From positions 45,339 through 109,338 of the forward strand of contig SHBX01000006.1 of the NCBI GenBank assembly GCA_004211785.1: 64,000 nucleotides of DNA, given 5' to 3'. The position numbers and the translations under genes were made by a program. Numbering within the stretch: the first letter of the stretch is position 1; the number at the start of each line of letters is the position of its first letter. Of the stretch, positions 1 through 9,378 are shown one piece after another. The notes under the pieces are model-generated. The model was not told the DNA's origin, ran no database searches, and saw only the letters and a program-made list of their open reading frames with translations. The DNA is from Winogradskyella sp. (GTDB lineage: Bacteria > Bacteroidota > Bacteroidia > Flavobacteriales > Flavobacteriaceae).

Positions 1-908
1 GTCATAATGACCTTGTGATTATGGGACAAGATATTGCTGAATATGGTGGTGTTTTTAAAATCACTGATGGCTTTGTAGAACAGTTTGGAAAAGGTAGAGT
101 ACGTAACACGCCGATTTGTGAATCTGCAATTGTAGAAGCAGGTATGGGCTTATCCATAGCCGGAATGAAAGCTGTGGTTGAGATGCAATTTGCTGACTTT
201 GTGAGTTCTGGTTTTAATCCAATAGTCAATTATTTAGCAAAATCTCATTACCGCTGGAATCAATCAGCAGATGTTGTAGTACGTATGCCATGTGGTGCTG
301 GAGTTGCTGCTGGACCTTTTCATTCACAAACCAATGAAGCTTGGTTTACAAAAACACCAGGTTTAAAAGTGGTTTATCCGGCGTTTCCTGCAGATGCAAA
401 AGGATTGTTGGCTACAGCAATTAACGACCCGAACCCTGTATTGTTTTTTGAGCATAAGGCACTTTATAGAAGTATTAGAGAGGAAGTTCCAACTGATTAT
501 TACACCTTACCACTTGGTAAAGCATCCATACTTAAAGAAGGTAATGATATTACAATTATAACATATGGAGCTGGTGTACATTGGGCTTTAGAAACTCTAG
601 AGAATAATGCTGGAATCTCTGCAGATTTAATTGATTTGCGTTCACTACAGCCTTTAGATAAAGAGGCAATTCTCAATTCCGTTAAGAAAACAAATAAAGC
701 AATTATTTTACAAGAAGACTCGCTATTTGGTGGTATTGCAAGTGATTTATCTGCGATGCTTATGGAAGAGTGTTTTGAATATCTAGATGCACCAGTAAAA
801 CGCGTGGCTAGTTTAGAGACACCAATTCCTTTTGATAGTCAATTAGAACAACAGTATTTGGCTAAAGGTATGTTTGAAAAAGCTTTATTAGATATTATTA
901 CTTATTGA
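1..908 (+). CDS. 2-oxoacid dehydrogenase E1 component, beta part (5' truncated)
   Basis: The reading frame is already open at base 3, so the gene begins outside the window; the first visible residues are HNDLVIMGQDIAEYGG, the conserved start of the beta-type domain of thiamine-pyrophosphate E1 dehydrogenases. Further family landmarks are TPICESAIVEAGMG (cofactor-activating Glu), FADF and the GPFHSQ segment, followed by the C-terminal transketolase-like domain. These enzymes decarboxylate pyruvate or branched-chain 2-oxoacids and acylate the lipoyl E2 protein in the cytoplasm. In Flavobacteriia the alpha and beta parts are often one fused polypeptide, and this fragment would fit either a fused or a separate beta chain; the missing part decides. 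The GTG at base 15 is not a real start because conserved residues precede it. Confidence 0.85.
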   Translation, partial: HNDLVIMGQDIAEYGGVFKITDGFVEQFGKGRVRNTPICESAIVEAGMGLSIAGMKAVVEMQFADFVSSGFNPIVNYLAKSHYRWNQSADVVVRMPCGAGVAAGPFHSQTNEAWFTKTPGLKVVYPAFPADAKGLLATAINDPNPVLFFEHKALYRSIREEVPTDYYTLPLGKASILKEGNDITIITYGAGVHWALETLENNAGISADLIDLRSLQPLDKEAILNSVKKTNKAIILQEDSLFGGIASDLSAMLMEECFEYLDAPVKRVASLETPIPFDSQLEQQYLAKGMFEKALLDIITY

Positions 909-979
909 TTTAACTTTTCGTTCAAAAAATTAGTATACTATTTCTGTATATTTAAACTCAATTAAATTTAGTTATAAAA

Positions 980-3154
980 ATGAAAAATATAAATTACGCT
1001 GCTATAGTTGTCCTATTTATAGCATTGAGCTGCAAGAAAAATGATAAAGATGTTAACTATACTTCAATTGATGTTCCCGTAGCGGAAAAAACGCCTAAGA
1101 AGCTTACAGTTCATGGTGATACACGTACTGATGATTATTTTTGGATGCGTCTAAGTGACGAGCAAAAAAATGCTGAAACTCCAGATGAACAAACTCAAAA
1201 AGTGTTGAACTATCTAGAAAATGAGAATAGTTACAAGAAAGAGGTTTTAAAGCATACTGAGGACTTGCAAGAAAATTTATATAATGAGATTGTTGGCCGT
1301 ATAAAAAAGGATGACCAATCCGTACCCTATAATAATAATGGTTATTCTTATTACACTAGATTTGAAGATGGAATGGATTATGCCTTGTATTGTAGAAAAA
1401 AATTGGAAGATGATAGTAAAGAGGAAATAATTCTTAATGGCCCTGAAATGGCTGAAGGGCATTCATATTTCGGTATAGGGAGTCGTTCTATTAGTGAAAA
1501 TAATAATATAATGGCTTTTGGGATTGATACTATTTCTAGAAGGCGCTATGATATATATTTTAAAGATTTAAACTCTGGCAAAATGTTATCTGATCAATTG
1601 AGCAATACAACAGGAAGCATTGCTTGGGCTAATGATAATAAAACTGTTTTTTACACTTCAAAAGATCCTATTACTTTAAGGGCAAACAAAATTTATAGAC
1701 ATGTTTTAGGCACCAAACAATCAGCTGATGAATTGATTTTCGAAGAAGTTGATGATACGTTTAGTTGTTTTGTGTATAAATCCAGATCTGATGCATACAT
1801 TATGATTGGTAGTTCTCAAACATTGTCTACAGAATATCAATATTTGGATGCTAATAACCCATATGGAAAGCTTAAAATTATTCAACCTAGAGAAAAAAAT
1901 CTAGAGTATTCTGCAGATCATTACAAAGACCATTTTTACATACGCACAAATTTAAATGCAAACAACTTTAAATTAGTAAAAACCCCAGTAACAGCTACTA
2001 CTAAAGATAATTGGACAGATGTGATTCCGCACAGAGAAGATATTCTTTTACAAAGCTTTGTGCTCTTTAGCAATCATTTAGTGCTTCAAGAACGAGTAAA
2101 TGGACTAAGAGCCATTCGTGTAAAAACTTGGGACGAAAAAGACGACTATTATATTGATTTTAATGACCCTGCATATGTATCTTACCCAACTACAAACTTA
2201 GATTTTAACACTCATATTCTTCGTTACGGTTATACATCGCTTACGACACCGGGCAGTACATTTGACTATGATATGAATGCAAAAACCCAAGTACTTTTAA
2301 AAGAGCAAGAAGTTTTAGGAGAAGATTTTTCTAAAGACAATTATGTTTCAGAACGTATTTATGCTACCGCAAAAGATGGTGTAAAAATTCCTATTTCTTT
2401 GGTTTATAAAAAAGGCACAAAAAGAAGTGCAGATACACCATTACTATTGTATTCTTACGGATCTTATGGCTCAAGTTCAGAACCGTTTTTTAGTACTGAT
2501 AGATTAAGTTTATTAAATCGTGGTTTTATATATGCAATGGCTCATATTCGTGGAGGACAGGAAATGGGAAGACATTGGTATGAAGATGGCAAACTTCTAA
2601 AAAAGAAAAATACGTTTACAGATTTTATTGCTGCTGGTGAGTATTTGGTTGCCGAAAACTATACGAGTTCCGAACATCTATATGCTATGGGAGGAAGTGC
2701 TGGTGGACTGCTTATGGGAGCGGTTGTTAACATGAAACCTGACTTATGGAATGGTGTAGTGGCTGCAGTGCCTTTTGTCGATGTTATTTCTACAATGATG
2801 GATGAAACGATTCCACTTACTACTTTTGAGTTTGATGAATGGGGTAATCCAAAAGATAAAGAGTATTATGATTATATGAAATCATACTCGCCTTACGATA
2901 ATGTAGAGGCAAAGGATTATCCAAATATGCTTATTACAACAGGTTACTGGGATAGTCAAGTACAATATTGGGAGCCTGCTAAATGGACAGCAAAACTTCG
3001 TGAATACAAAACGGATAACAATATGTTAGTTTTAGATTGTGATATGGAAACCGGACATGGAGGAGCTTCAGGTAGATTTGACCGTTATAAGCGTACGGCA
3101 TTATATTATGCATTTTTGCTGAATTTAGAAGAATTGAAAAATTTTAAGTTATAA
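980..3154 (+). CDS. S9 family prolyl oligopeptidase / oligopeptidase B-like lipoprotein
   Basis: 724 residues. The N terminus has a hydrophobic signal ending in ALSCKK, a lipobox, so the enzyme is probably an exported lipoprotein. Residues about 35-430 look like the seven-bladed propeller that gates S9 peptidases. The C-terminal alpha/beta-hydrolase domain carries GGSAGG with the nucleophile Ser573, a catalytic Asp in GYWDSQVQYWEP and a His in ETGHGGASGRF. S9A/B enzymes cleave short peptides after Pro or basic residues; the overall look (YFWMR early, GGSAGG, GHGG) is that of oligopeptidase B/PtrB. Monocistronic, followed by a strong hairpin shared with the convergent M19 gene. Confidence 0.88.
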   Translation: MKNINYAAIVVLFIALSCKKNDKDVNYTSIDVPVAEKTPKKLTVHGDTRTDDYFWMRLSDEQKNAETPDEQTQKVLNYLENENSYKKEVLKHTEDLQENLYNEIVGRIKKDDQSVPYNNNGYSYYTRFEDGMDYALYCRKKLEDDSKEEIILNGPEMAEGHSYFGIGSRSISENNNIMAFGIDTISRRRYDIYFKDLNSGKMLSDQLSNTTGSIAWANDNKTVFYTSKDPITLRANKIYRHVLGTKQSADELIFEEVDDTFSCFVYKSRSDAYIMIGSSQTLSTEYQYLDANNPYGKLKIIQPREKNLEYSADHYKDHFYIRTNLNANNFKLVKTPVTATTKDNWTDVIPHREDILLQSFVLFSNHLVLQERVNGLRAIRVKTWDEKDDYYIDFNDPAYVSYPTTNLDFNTHILRYGYTSLTTPGSTFDYDMNAKTQVLLKEQEVLGEDFSKDNYVSERIYATAKDGVKIPISLVYKKGTKRSADTPLLLYSYGSYGSSSEPFFSTDRLSLLNRGFIYAMAHIRGGQEMGRHWYEDGKLLKKKNTFTDFIAAGEYLVAENYTSSEHLYAMGGSAGGLLMGAVVNMKPDLWNGVVAAVPFVDVISTMMDETIPLTTFEFDEWGNPKDKEYYDYMKSYSPYDNVEAKDYPNMLITTGYWDSQVQYWEPAKWTAKLREYKTDNNMLVLDCDMETGHGGASGRFDRYKRTALYYAFLLNLEELKNFKL

Positions 3155-3179
3155 TCTAATTAACTTGCGTCAATAAGAA

Positions 3180-3214
3180 TGCCTAGTAGAATTTGTTTTA
3201 CTAGGCATTATTTT
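3180..3214 (+). terminator. Rho-independent terminator between convergent peptidase genes
   Basis: A perfect 9-bp stem TGCCTAGTA / TACTAGGCA (3180-3188 and 3199-3207) with a 10-nt loop is followed by TTATTTT. It lies 25 bases after the S9 peptidase stop and best terminates the plus strand; the minus-strand side lacks a T run. Confidence 0.75.
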
Positions 3215-3232
3215 AAGAATACTTACAAATAT

Positions 3233-4528
3233 TCACTTCAAATCATCAGCCACAGCCTGACATTTATCCAAAACACGTAATAAATTTCCTGACCACAATT
3301 GTTCTATTTGGTTTTCAGTGTAACCACGACGCACTAATTCTAAAGTAACATTAAAGGTTTCAGACGCATCATTCCAACCTTCAATACCTCCGCCACCATC
3401 AAAATCACTGCTAATGCCTACGTGGTCTATTCCCATTTTCTCTATTAAATAATCAATATGATCTACAAAATCTGAGACATTAACTTCTGGCGGAAAGTCT
3501 GTCATTGCATCTATTTTTGTTTTGGTTATTTCATTAATTTTTGACAAATAACCACTTTCTCTGATAGAATCTTGTAATGTTTTGTCTAGAGCTCTAAATT
3601 CTCTACGCCCATAATACGTAACACCCATAGAGTCTGCTATTTGCTTTCTAATTTCAGTTGCTTTTGCATTTCTAGCTTCTGATTTTTCTTTACTTAAATA
3701 ACTTCTAAACGCCACAGTCTGAACAACACCTCCGTTTTCTTTCATCCACTGTAATTGTTCGTCATCTAGATTTCTACTGTGGTCACATAACGCTCTAGCA
3801 GAAGAATGTGATGCGATGATAGGCGCTTTGGTTAACTCAATCATTTGGCGCATAGCTTCTTTGGAAGGGTGAGAAACATCTATCATCATACCAACTTTAT
3901 TCATTTCTTTTACCACCATTTTACCAAAATCACTCAATCCGTTGTGTAACCAGTCATTATCTGCCTCACCAGTATTGCTATCACATAATTGACTATGTCC
4001 ATTATGAGATAAAGACATGTAACGTGCGCCTAAATCGTAAAACTTCTGAACATTTTCTATGTCCAATCCGACTGGATAACCATTTTCAATACCAATCATT
4101 GCAACTTTTTTACCAGATGCATTGATGCGCCTAACATCATCAGAAGTTCTAGCCAATTCTATTTTATCTGGCGCATAATCCCTAACCAAACGATGAATGG
4201 CGTTAAATTTTGACATGGCATTGGCATGCGCCTTTTCAAAACCTTCTCTTGATAAAGAATCTTGCCCAGTATATACAATAAACCATGGTACATCAAGACC
4301 TCCTTCTAACATTTTTGGCAAATTAACTTGATTGTCTAAGCGTTGTGTGTAGTTTATAGAGTCTGTGAAATTTGCAACATTAATATCGCAATGTGTATCT
4401 AAAGTAATTACGCGGTCATGTATCTCTTTAGCATAAGCGATGAGCTCTTCTTCGGTTTTAGGCTCAGACTTACAGCTTGATATTAGAATGGTTAGAACAA
4501 GAAAGGATAGTGTAGCTTTTAATTTCAT
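3233..4528 (-). CDS. Membrane dipeptidase-like M19 family lipoprotein
   Basis: 431 residues with a signal peptide and lipobox (LISSC, Cys19), so likely anchored in an outer envelope membrane. The zinc-binding HxD (His46-Cys-Asp48 in TLDTHCD) opens the TIM-barrel, and the later family signatures are visible: GIENG, SLSHNG, DVSHPS, IASHSSARALCDHSRN and the final GISSDFDGGGG. M19 (renal dipeptidase) enzymes hydrolyse dipeptides, including those with a D-residue, with a dinuclear zinc centre. It converges on the S9 oligopeptidase, so together the two could process peptides outside the cytoplasm, although they are not an operon. Confidence 0.9.
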   Translation of the reverse strand: MKLKATLSFLVLTILISSCKSEPKTEEELIAYAKEIHDRVITLDTHCDINVANFTDSINYTQRLDNQVNLPKMLEGGLDVPWFIVYTGQDSLSREGFEKAHANAMSKFNAIHRLVRDYAPDKIELARTSDDVRRINASGKKVAMIGIENGYPVGLDIENVQKFYDLGARYMSLSHNGHSQLCDSNTGEADNDWLHNGLSDFGKMVVKEMNKVGMMIDVSHPSKEAMRQMIELTKAPIIASHSSARALCDHSRNLDDEQLQWMKENGGVVQTVAFRSYLSKEKSEARNAKATEIRKQIADSMGVTYYGRREFRALDKTLQDSIRESGYLSKINEITKTKIDAMTDFPPEVNVSDFVDHIDYLIEKMGIDHVGISSDFDGGGGIEGWNDASETFNVTLELVRRGYTENQIEQLWSGNLLRVLDKCQAVADDLK

Positions 4529-4571
4529 AATCGAAGTTTCAATTTTGCATAAAAATAATGTAGTAAAGTGT

Positions 4572-4609
4572 TAAAAACAAAAAACCAGTATTACAACTAA
4601 TACTGGTTT
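4572..4609 (-). terminator. Intrinsic terminator, minus strand
   Basis: A perfect 12-bp stem (4582-4593 with 4598-4609) and 4-nt loop. Read on the minus strand the hairpin is followed by TTTTTTGTTTTT, a clear U tract. It lies about 310 bases downstream of exbD and just after two tiny minus-strand ORFs, so a transcript evidently runs through this apparently empty stretch. Confidence 0.75.
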
Positions 4610-4633
4610 ATTCAAATTCGATTCTGATTAGAT

Positions 4634-4705
4634 TCATAGTCTAATGTTTTCTAGGTCATCATCTAAACTGTTAGATGTATTGACGATTTTTGATAATGCT
4701 TTCAT
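4634..4705 (-). CDS. Possible 23-residue small protein
   Basis: ATG to TGA, starting MKALSKIVNTSNSLDDDLEN, acidic in its second half. It begins 20 nt after the stop of another tiny ORF and ends about 25 nt before a strong minus-strand terminator. These positions fit a small two-cistron transcript or the 3' UTR of exbD. I do not recognise the peptide, and an ORF of this length can occur by chance. Confidence 0.25.
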   Translation of the reverse strand: MKALSKIVNTSNSLDDDLENIRL

Positions 4706-4725
4706 TTCTTGATTGATTTTAATGA

Positions 4726-4812
4726 TTATCTAAACCGTCTTTTACTGTTCCAAGTAAAACTTTTAGCTTCTGAATTTCTGCTCGTTAACTGATTGCTGTT
4801 TAATGTTCTCAT
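4726..4812 (-). CDS. Possible 28-residue basic small protein
   Basis: ATG to TAA, starting MRTLNSNQLTSRNSEAK and ending in the very basic tail WNSKRRFR. It precedes the acidic 23-residue ORF in the same orientation with a 20-nt gap. No family is recognised. Support is only the tandem arrangement upstream of a terminator, so it may be non-coding. Confidence 0.25.
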   Translation of the reverse strand: MRTLNSNQLTSRNSEAKSFTWNSKRRFR

Positions 4813-4924
4813 GATTGTTCGATTTTTAATTGATTACACTATAAAGACGACCAATAAAAATTTATGTTACAACTAAAACATTGATTTAACACACATTAAC
4901 GTTGCGTTAACCTTAATTATAGAA

Positions 4925-5488
4925 TTAATCACGATCAACTTTGACTTCTGATAATATAAAGGGATAAGCTTTTTTTACTTCTATTAATTCTTCTTTTGTG
5001 AGCTCATCAGGTACTTTATTAAACATGTTTTTTGCATACGTTGTACGAACATGTAGGTAGGCTTCACTTATTTCATCTTGAACATAGATAAAAGTTGCAT
5101 AATTTGTTAAAGCATCGTGTTTTAAAGAGATTATTGCTTCTTGTGGCTTATCTGATGATTCTGGTAATTGTTTTCCATTACAATAGTCACATTCGTTTGC
5201 GCCATTATTATCTACAAAAGAAATAACTAAATCTTTTAATTCTTCTAGTTCTATAATTTCATCTTCTGCCATGATTTCATTATTCATATTTATATAAATC
5301 TTAAAGATGTTTCTATCATTTATTATTATATCACAATCGGGTGTTAAACATTCCGGAGGTAATTTCCTCAGAATACCTTTATCAGCAGAAATAGTAGTGG
5401 TCACTAAGAAAAAGATAAGTAGTAAAAAAGCAATGTCTGCCATTGAACCTGCATTAACTGATGGGGCATTTCTTCTTGAGTTTCTCAT
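4925..5488 (-). CDS. ExbD/TolR-family biopolymer transport protein
   Basis: 187 residues. A short basic cytoplasmic head (MRNSRRNAPSVNAGSMADIA) leads into one transmembrane helix (about residues 17-35, containing the conserved Asp in MADIAFLLLIFFLV), followed by a periplasmic domain. ExbD works with ExbB to couple the proton gradient to TonB-dependent outer membrane transport. No exbB or tonB neighbour is present, so this is an orphan copy; such solitary or tandem ExbD proteins are common in the group. The periplasmic part holds an unusual CDYC pair (residues about 100-103) that might form a disulphide. Confidence 0.85.
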   Translation of the reverse strand: MRNSRRNAPSVNAGSMADIAFLLLIFFLVTTTISADKGILRKLPPECLTPDCDIIINDRNIFKIYINMNNEIMAEDEIIELEELKDLVISFVDNNGANECDYCNGKQLPESSDKPQEAIISLKHDALTNYATFIYVQDEISEAYLHVRTTYAKNMFNKVPDELTKEELIEVKKAYPFILSEVKVDRD

Positions 5489-5565
5489 AATAATTGAAGT
5501 TTTAAGATTAATGTTAAAGAATTCACAAAAACGATACCACTTTTAAAATGTTGTTAACAAGAGCC

Positions 5566-5594
5566 TTTGAAACCGTTATTATGTTCTATTTTTG
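5566..5594 (+). promoter_or_regulatory. Bacteroidota-type promoter for the SF2 helicase gene
   Basis: TTTG at 5566-5569, a 17-nt spacer, then TATTTTTG at 5587-5594, matching the consensus TTTG-N17-20-TAnnTTTG. Transcription would begin near 5600, giving a leader of about 55 nt before the ATG at 5656. Confidence 0.6.
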
Positions 5595-5655
5595 CAAAAT
5601 TGGTCCGTTAAACAATTAATTGACCTAAGCTATTAATACACATTTTAAGCATCAT

Positions 5656-7170
5656 ATGTCTGTAGACACTCAAATACAAGTAGAAAAAGAGAGCAAAAAG
5701 CGCCTGTATGACTATCAAATAGCGGATCTTAATCGCATTTTTGATGTCATGGACGAGTCTCCAGAAGATTACAATTTGCTCTACCAGTTACCGACTGGTG
5801 GAGGGAAGACTGTTATTTTTTCTGAAATCGTTAGACGTTATATTAAAGACAGAAACAAAAAGGTTGTCATCCTAACGCATCGTATTGAATTGTGTAAACA
5901 AACCTCAAGTGTACTTTCTGGTTTTGATGTAAAGAATAAAATTATAAACAGTAAGGTCAAGGATTTACCAGACCAGGATGATTACCAATGTTTTGTGGCA
6001 ATGGTTGAAACCCTGAATAATCGTTTGTCAGAAAATGATTTTGAACTAAAAGATATTGGGCTCGTAATCATTGATGAAGCGCATTATAACTCATTTAGAA
6101 AGTTATTTAAGTTTTTTGACAACTGTTTTATTCTAGGTGTTACAGCTACGCCATTGAGTAGTAATATTAAACTACCAATGAAAGATAATTACAGCAATCT
6201 AATTGTTGGTGATGATATTTCTACGTTGATTAAAAATGGGTTTTTGGCTAAAGCAGATATGCTAAGTTATGATGTTGGCTTAACATCACTAAAAGTTGGT
6301 ATTAATGGTGATTATACTGTTAAATCATCTGAAGCATTATATACCAATAGCTTTATGCAAACTAAGCTATTAACAGCTTTTGATGATACTTCTAAAGGTA
6401 AAAAAACGTTGATTTTTAATAACGGTATCCATACGTCTAAAGAAGTTTATCACACCTTTAAAAGAGCTGGCTACAATGTAAGACATCTTGATAATACAGC
6501 TAATAAAGAAGAACGCCGAGAAACGCTTGAATGGTTTAAGACAACGCCAGATGCAATTTTAAGTTCGGTAAGTATATTAACCACTGGATTTGACGAACCT
6601 TCTGTTGAATCTATAATTTTGAATCGTGCCACACGTTCATTAACCCTATATTTTCAGATGATTGGTCGTGGATCTCGTATTTATGGTGATAGAAAATCGT
6701 TTCAAGTTGTTGATTTAGGTAACAATATTGCTCGTTTCGGACAATGGGACCAGCCAGTAGATTGGCAACATATATTTAAATATCCTGACTTTTATTTAGA
6801 GAATATTGTTGATGATGATACGCTTGAGCGTGATTTTGTATACGAAATGCCAGATGCTTTGCGTAAGAAGTTTAAAAAATCCGAATCTTTGGATTTTAAT
6901 GTAAAAGCTGAGTATAAGAAGGTTCTTAATTCAGGAAAAAAATCATTCACAGTCATAGAGCGTTCTATTGAGCAACATTCAAAAATATGCATTGACAATT
7001 GCGAAGATGTTTTTGAAGCTCGTGAGTTAATAAAGGAATTACAAGACGAAATAGGTTACCGTATTAAGCAATATTGCTACTGTATCATGAACAGTACTCA
7101 GAACTACAAAGATTGGCTATATGAAGAATATAATAGACGTTTAAGATTGAGTTTTAACGGAAAGTTTTAA
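5656..7170 (+). CDS. DEAD/DEAH-box superfamily 2 helicase
   Basis: 504 residues. Motif I is LPTGGGKTVIF near residue 45, motif II is IIDEAH near 140, motif III is GVTATP near 160, and motif VI is QMIGRGSR near 340. This is the compact two-RecA-domain layout of the SSL2/type III restriction helicase group. Such proteins translocate on or unwind nucleic acid using ATP; the target is unknown. The residues after about 390 have no motif I recognise and include a cysteine-rich stretch (ICIDNCED, YCYC) that could bind metal. The gene stands alone behind its own promoter, with no restriction or methylase neighbour. Confidence 0.85.
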   Translation: MSVDTQIQVEKESKKRLYDYQIADLNRIFDVMDESPEDYNLLYQLPTGGGKTVIFSEIVRRYIKDRNKKVVILTHRIELCKQTSSVLSGFDVKNKIINSKVKDLPDQDDYQCFVAMVETLNNRLSENDFELKDIGLVIIDEAHYNSFRKLFKFFDNCFILGVTATPLSSNIKLPMKDNYSNLIVGDDISTLIKNGFLAKADMLSYDVGLTSLKVGINGDYTVKSSEALYTNSFMQTKLLTAFDDTSKGKKTLIFNNGIHTSKEVYHTFKRAGYNVRHLDNTANKEERRETLEWFKTTPDAILSSVSILTTGFDEPSVESIILNRATRSLTLYFQMIGRGSRIYGDRKSFQVVDLGNNIARFGQWDQPVDWQHIFKYPDFYLENIVDDDTLERDFVYEMPDALRKKFKKSESLDFNVKAEYKKVLNSGKKSFTVIERSIEQHSKICIDNCEDVFEARELIKELQDEIGYRIKQYCYCIMNSTQNYKDWLYEEYNRRLRLSFNGKF

Positions 7171-7258
7171 CTTTTTTTTGAAAGGTTTTCGTTTTTTATG
7201 CGTTTAATTTGAAATAGGTATAGTTTTTGCTATTTGTATCTTATTAATTAGGCCAAAC

Positions 7259-7966
7259 ATGTATAATCGTTTTTTAATCATTCTATGCTTTTTAGCTTTC
7301 GGCTTTTCGCTGAATGCTCAAGTGACTGATAAAGACAAGAAAACAATTAGAATTCCTGCCGTAGAATCTAAAAAAGAAAAAGATTCAACACCAATACGTA
7401 TTAAGGTCGCACCAAAGAAGAATCCTAAGGCGAATAAAGACAAATCCAGTAATAAGAGTAATACAATCTCAAGAAAAAAAGCTACAGAAGTAGAACGCCC
7501 TTTTTCATTGATTTACGATGACGGTTTACGAAATCCTGGCGAAATTTTTGAGCAACGTTGGAAAAAAGAGGCCCAAGCTTTAGGGATAAGAAAGTTTATG
7601 AGCGATCAATTTTTAGGACAATACAACATTGATACAGAATTTGTAAATATTGTTTGTCGAGATCATGAGTATCCAGATGGTGATCGTGTCAGTGTTTCTT
7701 TAAATGGAGAAATTGTATATGCAAATGTGACATTAAGGTCACAATACAGACGCCTGAAAATTAATCTGATTGAAGGTATCAACATGATTGATATTACTGC
7801 TCTAAATCAAGGTGATTCTGGACCAAATACTGCGGAATTTGTTGTTTATGACGATAAAGGAAATGTAGTGTCTTCAAAAGAATGGAATTTACTTACTGGT
7901 GTAAAAGCTAAAATCACATTCATTAACGAGAAGCCAAAGATTACCGCTAAGAATGAAGGTAATTAA
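7259..7966 (+). CDS. Secreted protein of unknown function
   Basis: 235 residues with a clean signal peptide (MYNRFLIILCFLAFGFSLNAQ). A lysine-rich linker of low complexity (residues about 25-80) precedes a globular domain with the segments NPGEIFEQRW and NIVCRDHEYPDGDRVSVSLNG, then a beta-rich part containing GINMIDITALNQGDSGPNTAEF. That beta part resembles a carbohydrate-binding or jelly-roll type secreted domain common in flavobacteria. I do not know its role. Its 3' end overlaps the convergent pseudouridine synthase gene by 20 bp. Confidence 0.75.
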   Translation: MYNRFLIILCFLAFGFSLNAQVTDKDKKTIRIPAVESKKEKDSTPIRIKVAPKKNPKANKDKSSNKSNTISRKKATEVERPFSLIYDDGLRNPGEIFEQRWKKEAQALGIRKFMSDQFLGQYNIDTEFVNIVCRDHEYPDGDRVSVSLNGEIVYANVTLRSQYRRLKINLIEGINMIDITALNQGDSGPNTAEFVVYDDKGNVVSSKEWNLLTGVKAKITFINEKPKITAKNEGN

Positions 7967-8513
7967 TACGTGCAAACTCTCCAGGTTTCATATTGTCAAG
8001 TTTATAATTTCCGATTCTAACACGTACTAACCGTAGTGTCGGCAAGCCAACTTTAGATGTCATTTTTCGGACTTGTCTAAATTTGCCTTCGGTAATAGTG
8101 ATGCTCAGCCAAGACATAGCACCGTGGCGTTCATCTCTTACAAAACGTTCTATAATATGAGATGTGTCTTCTATGATTTTAGCCTGGCAAGGTTTAGTCA
8201 AATAAGGTTCACCATTGACAGATATTTCTACTCCTTTTTTTAATTGATTAATGATATCATTAGTAATAACACCATCTACCATAACGTGATATTCTTTTTC
8301 AATCTTAAAACTCCTTATATGATCGCTAAATTTTCCGTTTGTTGTTAGGAGAAGTAAGCCTTCAGATTTTTCGTCTAAACGACCAATAGCCATAGTTCCC
8401 TCAGGCAAATCAAATAAATCACTTAATAATTTTTTGTTGCGTCGCTTGTTTTGGTTATTTACAAACTGGCTCAGATAACCATAAGGCTTATATATTTTAT
8501 AGTGTTTGTGCAT
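7947..8513 (-). CDS. rluE: RluE-like 23S rRNA pseudouridine synthase
   Basis: 188 residues from the chosen start. It belongs to the RsuA/RluB/E/F family: the early KPYGYLSQF, the catalytic motif GRLDEKSEGLLLLTTNG (Asp nucleophile), and the late EGKFRQVRKM and TLRLVRVRIGNY are all present. There is no S4 domain, as in RluE, which makes pseudouridine 2457 of 23S rRNA in E. coli. The upstream DUF1853 gene stops in TAATG, whose ATG (8513) is this start. Translational coupling and the family N terminus favour 8513 over an in-frame ATG at 8534. Confidence 0.85.
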   Translation of the reverse strand: MHKHYKIYKPYGYLSQFVNNQNKRRNKKLLSDLFDLPEGTMAIGRLDEKSEGLLLLTTNGKFSDHIRSFKIEKEYHVMVDGVITNDIINQLKKGVEISVNGEPYLTKPCQAKIIEDTSHIIERFVRDERHGAMSWLSITITEGKFRQVRKMTSKVGLPTLRLVRVRIGNYKLDNMKPGEFARINYLHS

Positions 8514-9328
8514 TACCAAAATGTTATAAAGCATTTTTGAAGTTCTCCTTTTTTATCTTTCAACCAAACCATTGGCGAACGTTCGTCATCAATAAATTCT
8601 TTAATTAGTATTTGTGCGGTGGTATATGTCAACCAGTTTACGTCATGATTTGGCTCAATTAACCAATCTAGTTTTTCAGGAATATAAAATTCAAAATTTT
8701 CAAGCTTATTTATTTCAAAAAAGGATAAATAAAACCCATAGACACAGTTTTTGTTTAAAGGTTTTATACTCTTAATTGTACTAGTAAAAGGCAAATATAA
8801 TTGTGCCTTGAAACAAACATTTTGAGTGATATTGTCTTCAATTAAATTCAAATTCTCTAATCCAGATTTGCAATGTGCAGAATGGAGTAGTGGTAATTGC
8901 TTTTTTGTAAGCTTACTTAGTTTATAAATTAAACTATCTTTTTGGTTTGGTCCAACCCATTTATCTAATTCGTTACCCGTATTAATATTGGGATTATAGA
9001 GATAAAACTTATAGACAATCTCAATATGTATTGGTTTTTCATTTTTTTTAATAATAGTATCAATTTCTCCAATAGTCTGTTTGCCGTCTTTAATTTGAAG
9101 ATTGCTAGTAAGAACAGTATGTTTTGAAGTATTTACAATTTGAAAATTAAAAAATTGCTCAACACGTTTGCCTAGTCTAATCTCTTTAAATCTTGAAGGA
9201 TTTTTAATAGGAAAAGTAACGTCTTGATGTTGAAATTGTTTAAGCTCTAGAACATGAGAATTATTCCAAAGATTAGGGGTTTTAATAAAGCCTTTATATT
9301 GAAGTTCGATGTCTTTTTTCATTAGCAT
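8513..9328 (-). CDS. DUF1853 family protein
   Basis: 271 residues; an alternative start lies two codons in (9322). The stretch WVGPNQKDSLIYKLSKL together with IGEIDTIIKKNEKPIHIEIVYKFYL is the DUF1853 signature. The paired E/D-x-K-like residues (EID, HIEIVYKF) resemble a PD-(D/E)XK nuclease-like fold, an inference only, and no activity is established that I know of. The gene is translationally coupled (TAATG) to the RluE-like synthase, which hints at a shared RNA-related role. Divergent from the helicase at 9404. Confidence 0.8.
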   Translation of the reverse strand: MLMKKDIELQYKGFIKTPNLWNNSHVLELKQFQHQDVTFPIKNPSRFKEIRLGKRVEQFFNFQIVNTSKHTVLTSNLQIKDGKQTIGEIDTIIKKNEKPIHIEIVYKFYLYNPNINTGNELDKWVGPNQKDSLIYKLSKLTKKQLPLLHSAHCKSGLENLNLIEDNITQNVCFKAQLYLPFTSTIKSIKPLNKNCVYGFYLSFFEINKLENFEFYIPEKLDWLIEPNHDVNWLTYTTAQILIKEFIDDERSPMVWLKDKKGELQKCFITFW

Positions 9329-9378
9329 TTAAAAATACAAAGAAGCATTAATAATTAGACACAGGCATTAAATAAGTT

